A stretch of 64,000 nt of DNA, taken from contig JAWKRG010000003.1 of the NCBI GenBank assembly GCA_041389725.1, positions 248,001 to 312,000 of the forward strand, read 5' to 3'. Each line of letters opens with the position of its first letter. Within the stretch, counting starts at the first letter, position 1. The DNA comes from Polyangiaceae bacterium (GTDB lineage Bacteria > Myxococcota_A > Polyangia > Polyangiales > Polyangiaceae). The notes under the pieces are model-generated. The model made no database searches, was not told the DNA's origin, and saw only the letters and a program-made list of their open reading frames with translations. The translations under genes were made by a program, and so were the position numbers. Below, in pieces: positions 1 through 8,400 of the stretch.

Positions 1-884
1 GCGCAGACGGCCGTGTTGCCATAGAGTCGACACGCGCCCTGCCCGTCGCACTGGCCGTCGGTCCCACATCCAGTGGCGCCCTGATCCTCACACTGACCCT
101 TGGGGTCCGTGCCATCGAGGATCGGCGCGCACTCGCCGTCCTTCCCAGTGGTCAGCGCCGCGGCACAGGCGCGGCACACGGAGGCGCAGGTGCTCTCGCA
201 GCAGACTCCGTCGACGCAGAATGCACTCTGGCACATCTTGGCGTCACTGCAGGTCGTCCCGTTCGGGAGCTTGTCTGCGCAGCGATTGGTGATCACGTCG
301 CAGAACTCCGTGGTCTGACAAGCCGCGTCCGTCTCGCAATCTCCCTGGCACAGGTTGCCGTTGCACTGCATGGGATTGCAGATCGTTTGCCCCAGCTCGA
401 TGCACGCGCCCTTGCCGTCGCAGGTCTTGGGCAACGTCTTGATACCGTTCTGACACGTGGCGTCGCTGCAGCGCGTGCCGTTGGTGTAGACGCGGCATCC
501 ACCCTTGCCGTCGCACTTGCCATCGGTTCCGCAAGTATCGGCGCCCTGATCCGCACAGTCGCTCTGGGGGTCCGTACCGTCTTTCGCGGGCCCGCACGCT
601 CCGTCCAGCTCGCCGCTCTCCTTCGCCGCAGCCGTGCACGCCATGCACGGAGCGTCGCAACGAGCGTCGCAACACATTCCGCTGACGCAAAAGCCGGTCT
701 TGCAGCTCTCGTCCGTCGCGCAGAGCGCGCCCGTCGGCAGCACGCCGCTGGCTGCCCCACCTCCATCCGTTCCCCCCGAAGCATCCGCCCCCGCGTCGGT
801 ACCGCCCTTCAGCTCGTCGAGCTGGTTGACCACGGAGCAGCCGCACACTCCCACACAGATCGCGACCAGCCAAGCTCGCAGCAT
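1..884 (-). CDS. Cys-rich surface lipoprotein, C-terminal part beyond window edge
   Basis: The gene reads leftward from an ATG at 884 and stays open to the edge of the window, so it is truncated and only its first 294 codons are visible. The N-terminus is a short hydrophobic signal ending in VGVCGC, a plausible lipobox, followed by a Gly/Ala/Asp-rich linker. After that come two copies of a Cys-rich module of about 130 residues. Each contains CVxGxCC, a CxACxxA segment, a KDGTDP segment and CGTDGxCDGxGxCR. The second copy runs off the edge. Such modules are common in myxobacterial secreted proteins of unknown function. Several longer open frames on both strands here are shadows of this Cys-rich gene. 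Confidence in the gene is high; its role is unknown. Confidence 0.85.
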   Translation of the reverse strand, partial: MLRAWLVAICVGVCGCSVVNQLDELKGGTDAGADASGGTDGGGAASGVLPTGALCATDESCKTGFCVSGMCCDARCDAPCMACTAAAKESGELDGACGPAKDGTDPQSDCADQGADTCGTDGKCDGKGGCRVYTNGTRCSDATCQNGIKTLPKTCDGKGACIELGQTICNPMQCNGNLCQGDCETDAACQTTEFCDVITNRCADKLPNGTTCSDAKMCQSAFCVDGVCCESTCASVCRACAAALTTGKDGECAPILDGTDPKGQCEDQGATGCGTDGQCDGQGACRLYGNTAVC

Positions 885-1193
885 CGGTCCAGCGTACCAC
901 GACTGCCGGCCCACTCGTAACGGCCCCCCAGCCTCGGACGAGCCACCTCCCATTTGCGACCGCCTTCCGACCTGACGCGCCTTCAACCGCCACGACGCAA
1001 CGAGCGCGACGACTCGCCAAGAGATGGTTGTGTGGACGGCATCGACGCACCAACCCACAAACCCTTCGCGAATCTCAGCGCTCTTGGCGTCGTGGCGGTT
1101 GAGAAACGTCACCAGTCGTGACGGCGCTGACCGTTTCGGCGTGCGTCACCCCCGTAGCGCGAAGTGCGACTCCGCTAGCCGCCAGCGTCGGGG
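885..1193. other. Intergenic stretch with an inverted repeat
   Basis: No convincing gene is seen in these 309 bases between the Cys-rich lipoprotein start and the end of slyX. The stretch contains a perfect 16-base inverted repeat (983-998 and 1087-1102), listed separately. It should also hold the promoter of the leftward lipoprotein gene, but no clear -35/-10 pair was recognised. Confidence 0.6.
983..1102. repeat. Inverted repeat, copy of a dispersed intergenic element
   Basis: TCAACCGCCACGACGC at 983-998 is matched exactly by its reverse complement at 1087-1102, with 88 bases between the arms. The left arm continues into CGAGCGC...CGCCAAG (to about 1021). A related direct copy of this longer unit lies at 21053-21090. 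The element looks like a dispersed noncoding repeat; its function is unknown. Confidence 0.55.
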
Positions 1194-1421
1194 CTAGTAG
1201 TGGGGGGGACGTTCGATGGATGGATCCGTGACCGGTTCGACGCCGCCGCTCTCGGCCATGCGCTTGTCGATGTTTCCCAACTTTGCCTTCAAGGCGTCGA
1301 TCTCGCGCTGCTGAGCATACAGCGCGTCCGAGAGCTGCTCGATGGTGTCCTGTTGGTGGGTGTAGCGCACCTCCAGCTCCACCAATCGTTTGCTCAGTTC
1401 ACTCACGCTCGCGTCGGTCAT
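1194..1421 (-). CDS. slyX: SlyX family protein
   Basis: This 75-residue acidic protein is predicted to be almost entirely coiled coil (heptads through residues 5-55) and ends in the PPHY tail typical of SlyX. SlyX is widespread in proteobacteria but its biochemical role is unsettled. The ATG overlaps the stop of the upstream DUF885 gene (ATGA at 1418-1421), so the two are probably translationally coupled. The assignment rests on size, the coiled coil and the C-terminal signature. Confidence 0.85.
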   Translation of the reverse strand: MTDASVSELSKRLVELEVRYTHQQDTIEQLSDALYAQQREIDALKAKLGNIDKRMAESGGVEPVTDPSIERPPHY

Positions 1422-3250
1422 GGTTTGCCTTTCTGCGCGCCGATCCAGGTGCGTACCACACGCCGCAACACAGGAAGACTGATCGCCCCTCGGCGCAGGA
1501 TCTCGTCGTGGAACGCGGATAGGTCGAAGGCAGCGCCGAGTTCCCGTTCTGCCTCCGCGCGCAAGCTCAGGATCTCACGTTGCCCGAGCTTGTAGGCCAG
1601 GGCTTGGCCTGGCCAGACGATGTAGCGATCGACCTCGTTGACGATGTTGCTCTGCGTGAGCGCGGTGTGGGCCAGCATGTAGGCTTCCGCTTGGCTCCGC
1701 GACCATCCCTTCGCATGTATCCCCGTGTCCACGACCAGTCGCGCCGCCCGCCAGGCGTCGAAGCTGAGCATGCCCATGCGGTCCAGGTCGCTGGAGTAGA
1801 GACCCAACTCGTCGGCCAAGCGCTCCGTGTACAGCCCCCAACCCTCGACGTAGGCGGTCATTCCAGCGTGCTTCAGGAACGCGGGGACGTCCGGCAGCTT
1901 CTGCGCCACACCGATCTGCAAGTGGTGCCCCGGTACGCTCTCATGGAAGGCGAGAACCTCTGCCTCGAAGCGAGGTCGCGACTTCGGCTCGTGAACGTTC
2001 ACGAAGTACTCGCCGGGCTTGCTTCCATCGGGGTTCGGCGGTCGGTAGTAGGCGATGGTGGAGAACGGCGCCTCGTAGTCCGGGATGCGCTTGACCACGC
2101 ACGGTGCGCCGGGTGCGAGACCGACGTACTGTGCCTGCTTGGCCTGAGCTGCACCCAAGGCTCGCTCCGCGGCGGCGACGATGGCCTCGGGGCTGTCGAA
2201 GTACAGGGCCGGATCCGTCCGGAGTCGCTCGCGGATCTTGCCGAGGTCCGCAGTCCCCAGAGCCTTCGAGCCAAGCTCCGACATCTCGGTTTCGATGCGA
2301 TCGATCTCGCTCAGCCCAATGGCGTGAATCTCATCCGGGGAGAGGTCCAAGGTGGTGTGCTCGCGAGCCAGAGCGCGGTAACAACCGACCCCCAGCGATA
2401 GCGCTCCCACGCCCTCCTTGCCTTCCCCCCTCGCGTGAGGCAGCACTTCTTGCTGCAGCACCTGCAGGTAGCGGGTGATCCCGGCACGAATCCCTTTCGC
2501 CGCCTCGGCTAGCCCGGCGCCGAAGCGCGTGCGCTGTTCGGCCGTCAGCCCCGTCGCCTTGTTCTTGGGCGCCAGTAGGGCCCACTCAGTCTCGGGAAGC
2601 CTCAGCTCCTTCTCCATCATCTCGATGGTGCGTCGCACGGATTGCTCGTTGGCAAACAGGCCGCGCTTCGCTCCCAGTCTCAGGCTGGCGATCTCCTCGT
2701 CGATGGCTTTCGGCGCTGCGGTCAGGCGTGCCAGCAAATTGTCAGCGTCCTGCCGCGTGCTGACCGTGTGCATCTCGGCCAGCTCGTTCCACTCGGTCAC
2801 CGGATTCGACCGAGGCGACACGCTCCACAGATCCAGCTCGCAGGTCTCCGTCGCGAGTTCGGACTCCAGCGACTCGGCGAACAGCTCTGCCGTGAGCTCG
2901 TCCCCTGCGCTCAGGGAGCCGGCCCGAACCGCTGCCAAGCGTTTCGCGAACTCGCGCCGCTTGCCGCGTCGACGCTCTTCCGCTTCGCGAGAACGCTCAC
3001 CGATCTGATCGTCGAAACGGTGGACGCCGAGGCGCGAAGCCCACACCGGGTACTGCTGGAGCGTCCACTGCCAGTGCTCCCTCAGCAGCGTGGCCAGCGC
3101 TTCGTCGCGAACGCCCGCAGCCGCGTCCAAGGCGAATTCTGGTTCTGAGCTGACGCGAGCAGGCGGTGGGGGGGTATCAGGCATCTTCGACTCCGCGGGC
3201 CCACCGCAACCGAGTGCGAGGGGAAGCCAAACATAGGTGAGACTGCGCAT
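1418..3250 (-). CDS. DUF885 family lipoprotein, putative metallopeptidase
   Basis: The protein has 610 residues when started at the ATG at 3250. That start gives a lipoprotein signal (MRSLTYVWLPLALGCGG, Cys at about 15); the frame is open further upstream, but that extension looks noncoding. The mature part matches DUF885 proteins, which resemble gluzincin peptidases. HESVPGHH at residues 436-443 provides the HExxH-type zinc site and EGWGLYTE at about 469-476 a likely third ligand. It is probably a cell-envelope peptidase; the substrate is unknown. It is followed by slyX with a 4-base overlap. Confidence 0.85.
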   Translation of the reverse strand: MRSLTYVWLPLALGCGGPAESKMPDTPPPPARVSSEPEFALDAAAGVRDEALATLLREHWQWTLQQYPVWASRLGVHRFDDQIGERSREAEERRRGKRREFAKRLAAVRAGSLSAGDELTAELFAESLESELATETCELDLWSVSPRSNPVTEWNELAEMHTVSTRQDADNLLARLTAAPKAIDEEIASLRLGAKRGLFANEQSVRRTIEMMEKELRLPETEWALLAPKNKATGLTAEQRTRFGAGLAEAAKGIRAGITRYLQVLQQEVLPHARGEGKEGVGALSLGVGCYRALAREHTTLDLSPDEIHAIGLSEIDRIETEMSELGSKALGTADLGKIRERLRTDPALYFDSPEAIVAAAERALGAAQAKQAQYVGLAPGAPCVVKRIPDYEAPFSTIAYYRPPNPDGSKPGEYFVNVHEPKSRPRFEAEVLAFHESVPGHHLQIGVAQKLPDVPAFLKHAGMTAYVEGWGLYTERLADELGLYSSDLDRMGMLSFDAWRAARLVVDTGIHAKGWSRSQAEAYMLAHTALTQSNIVNEVDRYIVWPGQALAYKLGQREILSLRAEAERELGAAFDLSAFHDEILRRGAISLPVLRRVVRTWIGAQKGKP

Positions 3251-3354
3251 TGGGCCCACCTGGCTAGACCAGGCGCCGCCCCTGCGCAACGCCGCAAGCC
3301 TGGGACAGGGGTCGAGCTCGGCCGTTGCTCGGATGCTTCGCTGGGAACGCAGCG

Positions 3355-4323
3355 CTAGTTCTCGAGCTTGGCGCCCAGGGCGTCCTGCGCCATTTCGTCG
3401 AAGCTCATGCGCTTGACTCGGCGCACGTCGGCCTCGTCGTAGAGCCGGGCAATCAAAGACTCGTCGACGCCCAAAACTCGGCGAATCAGGCGGCCGAACA
3501 CCACGCGCGCCGCCGGGTGCTCGTTGTACACGTCTTGAAGCCCCGTCATGAAGCGGGTGAAGGGATGGTCGCGCACTTCGTCCTTGATGCCCAGGAGCTG
3601 GATGCGCTTGAAAGCCTGCCGCAGACGCTTGCCGGTCGGGTCGACGTGTCGCATGGGCACGAAGAACACGTCGCGAAAGAACGGTGCGGCAAAGTAGAGC
3701 ACGTTGGCGAAGGCCCAAGCGGCGGCCGCGCGTCTGCGCAGGGGCAGACGCGGCCGCGCGCGTTGCTGCCGCTTGTAGGCGTCGGTCGCGTAGTAGTCGA
3801 CCATGTGAAAATCCATGGCGATGTGCCTCGACTCGTCGCGGTTGATGAGCTCCATCGCCTCGTCGCTCATCTTGTCGTCGACGTGATCGCTGATGGACCG
3901 CAGCAGCGCGACGTCCAGAATCAGCTCGCCACTAGTGATGTAGGTATTCGCGATCTCAGGCGGCAGAAAGCGAACCGCGTTGACGAAGTGAGGCGTGAAG
4001 CGCATCAACGCCTCGTTCGGCTGGTACACGCGGTACTTGTGGACGTCGTAGTAGTCCGCGAGCATCTGCGCTGCCTGGGCGTGCCGCACCTCATCGCGCA
4101 CGAAGGTCGCGAAGATGTCGCGGAGCACCGGGTCTTCGGCGTTCTTGCGCTGCTGCTCGAACAGTGCACCCGCAAGCCGCTCGATCCCCGCCATGTCCGT
4201 GAAGTACTGAACGATGGTGATCTCGTCTTCGCGACTCATGTCACGGGGGCGGGAAGACCAGTCCAAATCACCGACCTTCCACTGCTCCCGACGGCATTTT
4301 TCCAGCATCCTCTGGAGATCCAC
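3355..4323 (-). CDS. Ferritin-like diiron protein of unknown function
   Basis: The protein has 322 residues. It carries a full set of likely diiron ligands on a four-helix bundle: Glu48, Glu78 with His81 (DEVRH), Glu133, and Glu164 with His167 (DESRH). This spacing is that of ferritin-like oxidases and oxygenases (the broad AurF/p-aminobenzoate oxygenase-like group). A hydrophobic stretch around residues 205-225 could touch the membrane. The substrate cannot be named. It lies between a lytic transglycosylase gene (43 bases upstream) and the DUF885 gene (104 bases downstream), all leftward, possibly one transcript. Confidence 0.75.
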   Translation of the reverse strand: MDLQRMLEKCRREQWKVGDLDWSSRPRDMSREDEITIVQYFTDMAGIERLAGALFEQQRKNAEDPVLRDIFATFVRDEVRHAQAAQMLADYYDVHKYRVYQPNEALMRFTPHFVNAVRFLPPEIANTYITSGELILDVALLRSISDHVDDKMSDEAMELINRDESRHIAMDFHMVDYYATDAYKRQQRARPRLPLRRRAAAAWAFANVLYFAAPFFRDVFFVPMRHVDPTGKRLRQAFKRIQLLGIKDEVRDHPFTRFMTGLQDVYNEHPAARVVFGRLIRRVLGVDESLIARLYDEADVRRVKRMSFDEMAQDALGAKLEN

Positions 4324-4366
4324 GGGGTGCTCCTCGACGAGGAGTATACCACCCCTGCCACGGCCG

Positions 4367-4918
4367 TCACTTCTTGGCGGGTGACTTCTTCTTCGGCGGC
4401 TTGCGAACCAAGGTATCGATCAGGTGCTGCCGGTAGCGAATCACCTTGTGGGTGCCCTCGTCCGGCTTGCACCAGCGGTTTTGCTTGGGGTGGTTCTTGC
4501 CCTGGTAGCTGGCCAGCCATTGCGGGAACCAAGCCGTCCCGGTCTTGGCCTTGCACAGCTTGCGATTGTCGCTGATCAACCGCCCCATTTCTTCCAGGTT
4601 CTTCTCGGCCTCGAGCAGCGCACGCTTGACGTCACGGCAGGCTTCGCTGGGTGCATCGAGAGGATCATTGTCCTTGCGACATGCACCGATGTAGCGCGCG
4701 CGGATCTGTCCAAGGCCGTAGTCCTCGCCGTTCTCACTGACGACTTCGGGCTTCCACCCGCTCTCGAAGTGAACGATGGCCACGCCAGTCAGGGGATCGA
4801 AGTCGTGCACTTTGGCGACCTTGTTCAAGGCGCGTGCGAAACGTTCCGCTTCCTGAACGGGCATCTGCGGTCGCGTCAACATGATGGCAGCGACGACAAT
4901 GGCTAGAGGGCGCACCAT
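4367..4918 (-). CDS. Lytic transglycosylase-like (SLT fold) protein
   Basis: This is a 183-residue exported protein with a short N-terminal hydrophobic segment (about residues 3-15). The SLT-type catalytic core shows the candidate catalytic Glu52 in FESGW and the downstream YGLGQI motif at about 67-72. The tail is Lys/Pro-rich. Proteins of this type cleave peptidoglycan between MurNAc and GlcNAc. The protein is shorter than housekeeping Slt/Mlt enzymes, which suits a local wall-opening role, but the partner machinery is not in this window. ATG start at 4918 with a weak ribosome binding site. Confidence 0.75.
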   Translation of the reverse strand: MVRPLAIVVAAIMLTRPQMPVQEAERFARALNKVAKVHDFDPLTGVAIVHFESGWKPEVVSENGEDYGLGQIRARYIGACRKDNDPLDAPSEACRDVKRALLEAEKNLEEMGRLISDNRKLCKAKTGTAWFPQWLASYQGKNHPKQNRWCKPDEGTHKVIRYRQHLIDTLVRKPPKKKSPAKK

Positions 4919-5124
4919 GGCGGGAGCCTTCGCTTAGCAAACCGAACGGCACAGCGCCAAACCCTTGGCAGGTCGCCGAGGACGAATCGGCGTGATCTCG
5001 GGCGGTTAGGGATCCTGCGCGGGGCGCTCGAATCCAGGCCTCTAGCGAGGTTCAGCGGCAGCGCGCGAAGCGCCGGCTGCAATTCCGATAGGAATCGCAC
5101 TCCTAGGACAGTAGCCTCGCGGCC

Positions 5125-5451
5125 ATGCTTTCCGATCTGAACGCCTCCGAGCGCATGCTGCTGCTCAAGTTCGTCTGTTCTTTCGCCTGGGCGGATCTCG
5201 AGATCCGGAGTTCCGAGCGCAAGATGGTGCACCGCTTGGTCAAGAAACTGAAGCTGAACGCAGAGGAATCGGATCAGGTAGAAGAGTGGCTCAAGACTCC
5301 TCCCAAGCCGGAGGAAGTCGATCCGAATCGCGTGCCGAGAGCGCACCGCAAGCTGTTCCTCGACGCGGCCCGCCGCATGGTCGCGGCGGACGGTGAGATC
5401 GATCAGGCCGAGAAAGAGAACCTGGAGCTATTCGAAGCGCTATTGCGTTGA
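5125..5451 (+). CDS. TerB-like (tellurite resistance TerB fold) protein
   Basis: This is a 108-residue helical cytoplasmic protein. The pattern FAWADLEIRSSERKMVHRL early on and MVAADGEIDQAEKENLEL near the end is the duplicated acidic, EF-hand-like DGEI signature of the TerB/DjlA-N family. These proteins are linked to metal or envelope stress, but this single-gene occurrence gives no pathway. It converges with the lipoprotein gene ending at 5460, leaving only 8 bases between. Confidence 0.7.
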   Translation: MLSDLNASERMLLLKFVCSFAWADLEIRSSERKMVHRLVKKLKLNAEESDQVEEWLKTPPKPEEVDPNRVPRAHRKLFLDAARRMVAADGEIDQAEKENLELFEALLR

Positions 5452-5459
5452 GCGCACCG

Positions 5460-6446
5460 TCAACGCTTGGTCACGTTCACGTCGCTTCGCACGCGCAGCG
5501 ACGCTTCGTCCATGCCGGGGATGGGCACGGTCATCGCGCTGTCCATCGTCGACCGGCCCACGGGGTAGAACTCTCCGAGGGTGAACGTGAGGGTTCCTTC
5601 ACTCGAACTCGGCGCGCCCTTGCCGCCACGAGCTGGCTCTTGAGTGCGCGACACTTTCACCTTCAGGGACTTGCCGGCAAAGCTGAGTAGCTCGTAGCGA
5701 CTGACCTGATTCACTGGGCCGTCCTTCTCGTCGAGAACTGCCTCGACTTGCCACTCTGCTCCGACGCCCACCGGCTCGGTGGGGAACGCGTCCCCCACTT
5801 CTACGGGCGCATTGCCGTCCTGAGCTCCCTGTTCCACGTTGAACTCGCGGACGACTCCTTGGGGAGTGACCCAGCCGTTCGCGACGACGCGCTCCGGCAT
5901 CTTGCCGGCACCTCCGAGGCCGCCCAGCAGTCCGCCCAAGACGCCACCACCGCCACCGCCTTGGCTGACGGCAAAGGGACCGGCCGCGTAGGAGAACTTG
6001 GCGTCACCCTCGGGGCTCACCTCGACGATGCGAATGTCCATCGGCGCCTGCATGCGGATATCAGGCAAAGGCAAGGAGATGCCACTGACCTTGGAGACCG
6101 AATTCAGCTTCAGCGACTGCTTCGTCCCCTTGCGAAACGCGTGCTTCGCCACGCGGCGGGGCTCGGCGCCCGGTTTGAGCAGCGTCACTTTGGGCGCGCC
6201 ACGAATCCCACCAGGCGAGGGGCCATCGACGGTCTCCAAAGGCTTGGGGCCTTCGTTCGATGCGCCACTGGCCGGGGGAGCGACGCTCGCCGTCGCGGGC
6301 TTGTTGGGCGATGTCTCGCTTTCTTTGCGCTCGGAATCGCCGTCCCCGACTTCAGCCGCCTGCGTCTCGATCATCGGTGGCGGCGGCTTCTTCGCTGCGC
6401 AGGAGAGCGCCAACAACGCGAAGAGCAGCAACGCGCGTTGCCGCAT
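5460..6446 (-). CDS. Hypothetical lipoprotein downstream of yggX
   Basis: The protein has 328 residues from the ATG at 6446. That start has a clear GGAGG ribosome binding site and gives a lipoprotein signal (MRQRALLLFALLALSCA, lipobox LALSC). A Pro/Ser/Ala/Glu-rich linker follows. Then comes a folded region that may be beta-rich, containing a Gly-rich hinge (GGGGGGVLGGLLGGLGG) at about residues 170-185. No family is recognised with certainty; the late part recalls uncharacterised envelope lipoproteins. The start lies one base after the yggX stop, so the two are probably co-transcribed. Confidence 0.7.
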   Translation of the reverse strand: MRQRALLLFALLALSCAAKKPPPPMIETQAAEVGDGDSERKESETSPNKPATASVAPPASGASNEGPKPLETVDGPSPGGIRGAPKVTLLKPGAEPRRVAKHAFRKGTKQSLKLNSVSKVSGISLPLPDIRMQAPMDIRIVEVSPEGDAKFSYAAGPFAVSQGGGGGGVLGGLLGGLGGAGKMPERVVANGWVTPQGVVREFNVEQGAQDGNAPVEVGDAFPTEPVGVGAEWQVEAVLDEKDGPVNQVSRYELLSFAGKSLKVKVSRTQEPARGGKGAPSSSEGTLTFTLGEFYPVGRSTMDSAMTVPIPGMDEASLRVRSDVNVTKR

Positions 6447-6447
6447 T

Positions 6448-6723
6448 TCAGCCTCCCTTGGAGGGGACGAAATCCGGCGGCAGCTCGGATCCGTCACCAA
6501 AGAAGAACTTTTCGCATTCGGTCATCCACACGCGCTGCCCGGTCTCACTAGTGAGATCCAGACGAAACTCGTTGATCAGCATCTTCGAGTGCTCGAGCCA
6601 AACGCGCCAGCCGTCCTTCGAGACGTTCTCGTAAAGCCGCTGCCCGAGCTCACCCTTGAACGGGGGCCGATCCATCGCCTCGGCCTCCCTACCCAGCTTC
6701 ACGCAATTCACCGTCTTCGACAT
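6448..6723 (-). CDS. yggX: Probable Fe(2+)-trafficking protein YggX
   Basis: This is a 91-residue protein starting MSKTVNC at 6723. It aligns by eye along its whole length with YggX: conserved Cys7, REAE, PGEL-like KGELGQRLY, WxxWLEHSKMLINE and the MxxFFFG(D/E)G region. YggX is a small cytoplasmic protein tied to iron handling and protection of Fe-S clusters against oxidative damage. The frame is open further upstream but homology starts at this Met. It is followed immediately by a lipoprotein gene. Confidence 0.93.
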   Translation of the reverse strand: MSKTVNCVKLGREAEAMDRPPFKGELGQRLYENVSKDGWRVWLEHSKMLINEFRLDLTSETGQRVWMTECEKFFFGDGSELPPDFVPSKGG

Positions 6724-6863
6724 CCGTGGGGTTCTTGCAACGCGGCGGCACAGCGTCAAGCAGCACGTCCAGCGGGGCACCAGAAGTCGTGCCGCGCACA
6801 CACCTAGAAGCACGGGTCGCCTGCGGGCCGCGGGTGCAGTACACTGAGCCGAGAGGAGGTCCA

Positions 6864-7895
6864 ATGCCGCGTCGCATCCGTCTTGTCCTGGGCTCACTGG
6901 CCCCACTGCTCATCGTGTCCTGCGGAGGAAGCGACGACGGCGGTCTGTTCACGGGCGCAGGCAGCGGTGGCACGGCCACGGGCGGGCAAGGCGCAATCAA
7001 TGGCAGTGGTGGCACGGGCGCCAACGCGGGCGCGCCCAGCGGCGGCAGCGCTGGCACGCCCGGCAGCGGTGGCACGCCCGGCAGCGGAGGCACGCCCGGT
7101 AGCGGCGGCACGCCTGGCAGCGGTGGAGTCGCTGGAACCCCGGGCAGCGGAGGCACGCCCGGCAGTGGTGGCACTCCGGGCAGCGGTGGTGACCCCGGAT
7201 ACACCCTGGTCAACGTGTGCACGAAGTTTCCCGCGGCCATCTGCGCTGCGAGAAAGACCTGTTGCGCCAACAACTACGGCTACGACGAGACTGGCTGCCT
7301 GAAGAAGGAAACGACCGAATGCGAAGCGGGGGTCAAGAGCGTCAACGACGGCAAGGCGACCTTCGAGGTCAAGGCCATCGATGCATGCCTGAACCAGGCT
7401 GCTCCGCTGCTGCAAACGTGCACCTTCCACGCCAAAGCGCTGACTGACTTGGCCAAGGCGCTCAACAGCTGCAAGGCGATGTTCAACCCGCTCAAGCAGC
7501 CGGGAGAGTTCTGCAGCTCTGATGACGAATGCGCTGCGGCGGCCGTGCCCGACGGCATCTCCGGCTGCTCCTCGCAGACCGGTCGCTGCTACCAGGCCAT
7601 CGTGGTGGGCGCGGGGCAACAGTGCGACGCCACGCACGTGTGCGCGGCCGGCACGCGCTGTTCGCAGTCGGGCAGCGGCGCGAGTTGCGTCGCAGCCAAC
7701 GTCAACGACTCGTGCTCCGGCGGTTCCTCGGGCTGCGGCTATGGCCTGTATTGCAGCCAGGGCTTCTGCCAGGCGCCGAAAGCTTCGGGGAGCTGTTTCT
7801 CGAACTACTACTGCGCCTCTTTCAGCTGCGGTGTGAACGGGCAGTGCATTTCCCCGGCGCCCGTCGTCTCCCCCGCCAGCTGCGGAAAGGGATGA
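6864..7895 (+). CDS. Gly-repeat, Cys-rich surface lipoprotein
   Basis: The protein has 343 residues from the ATG at 6864, preceded by GAGGAGGT. The signal MPRRIRLVLGSLAPLLIVSC gives a lipidated Cys20. Residues about 25-115 are a low-complexity Gly/Ser/Thr/Pro linker built of GSGGTPGSGG-type repeats. The C-terminal 230 residues are Cys-rich, with CCANNYGYDETGC and several CxxGxxC and CSxGxC pairs, and are presumably a disulfide-stabilised extracellular domain. This is a common myxobacterial architecture of unknown role. It is transcribed divergently from yggX. Confidence 0.85.
   Translation: MPRRIRLVLGSLAPLLIVSCGGSDDGGLFTGAGSGGTATGGQGAINGSGGTGANAGAPSGGSAGTPGSGGTPGSGGTPGSGGTPGSGGVAGTPGSGGTPGSGGTPGSGGDPGYTLVNVCTKFPAAICAARKTCCANNYGYDETGCLKKETTECEAGVKSVNDGKATFEVKAIDACLNQAAPLLQTCTFHAKALTDLAKALNSCKAMFNPLKQPGEFCSSDDECAAAAVPDGISGCSSQTGRCYQAIVVGAGQQCDATHVCAAGTRCSQSGSGASCVAANVNDSCSGGSSGCGYGLYCSQGFCQAPKASGSCFSNYYCASFSCGVNGQCISPAPVVSPASCGKG
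7045..7195 (+). repeat. Gly/Pro/Ser coding repeat (GSGGTP units)
   Basis: The DNA repeats a unit close to GGCACGCCCGGCAGCGGT, encoding GTPGSG, about eight times with a few substitutions. It forms the flexible linker of the lipoprotein at 6864-7895. Such tracts are prone to length variation. Confidence 0.8.
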
Positions 7896-7905
7896 CAAAA
7901 GATCT

Positions 7906-7934
7906 GCGGCCGCGAACCATTGGATCGCGGCCGC
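7906..7934. terminator. Hairpin between convergent genes
   Basis: GCGGCCGCGA (7906-7915) and TCGCGGCCGC (7925-7934) are perfect 10-base arms around a 9-base loop. It lies 10 bases past the stop of the rightward lipoprotein gene. On the minus strand it is followed by AGATCTTTT, a short T-run. It is probably a bidirectional terminator for the two converging genes. Confidence 0.6.
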
Positions 7935-7952
7935 GGCTGACGAGGCGCTAGC

Positions 7953-8275
7953 TCACGCTGGGCTTGGCGTCTTCTTGTCTTTCTTCTTCTCGTCGTCCGC
8001 CTTCTTACCGCCGCCACACAGCGCGGCCGGCGCGGGCGTCTTCTTGTCTTTCTTCTTCTCGTCGTCCGCCTTCTTGCCGCCGCCACACAGCGCGGCCGGC
8101 GCGGGCGTCTTCTTGTCTTTCTTCTTCTCGTCGTCCGCCTTCTTGCCGCCGCCACACAGGGTGGTGGCGTCAGTCGCGGTCAGGGCCAGGACGGGACCAG
8201 AAAGGGTGAGGCCGGCAGCAACGCTGCAGCACATGAGGAAACGAGCTGTCTTCATGGTCTGCTGGTTGTGGGTCA
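7953..8275 (-). CDS. Small secreted protein with three CGGGK modules
   Basis: The protein has 107 residues from the ATG at 8275, or 100 from the in-frame ATG at 8255; the second gives a cleaner signal peptide (MKTARFLMCCSVAAGLTLSG, then PVLA). The mature part is three near-identical 23-residue modules. Each begins LCGGGKKADDE, continues with a Lys-rich KKKDKK stretch and ends in TP(A/S)PA. Each module thus carries one Cys in a CGGGK context and a charged linker. No family is recognised. A metal-binding protein or a modified-peptide precursor is conceivable, but no modifying enzyme is adjacent. The start is uncertain. Confidence 0.6.
7966..8159. repeat. 69-base tandem repeat, three copies
   Basis: Three copies begin at 7966, 8035 and 8104, exactly 69 bases apart and nearly identical in DNA (one visible difference is TTACCG against TTGCCG; the third copy ends slightly early). 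They encode the three 23-residue CGGGK modules. The near identity suggests recent expansion or active homogenisation. Confidence 0.9.
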
Positions 8276-8400
8276 TTACTTGCGGTCCGTCAAGTGTCAC
8301 GCCCGACCCGGAGCCCGAACTCAAAGGAATTCGCCGGGAATTTGCCGGCGCTCCCGTCAGCCTCGACCTCCGGGCCGTGGGGTGAGAGAAGGCATTCGCC

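Noticed and set aside
244..1053. Longer minus-strand frame overlapping the Cys-rich lipoprotein
   Set aside because: Its product is Arg/Gly-rich and out of frame with the Cys-module protein, which has a signal peptide and repeated domains and runs off the window edge.
7966..8159. Possible CRISPR-like array
   Set aside because: The three 69-base repeats are directly adjacent without spacers and encode in-frame protein modules.
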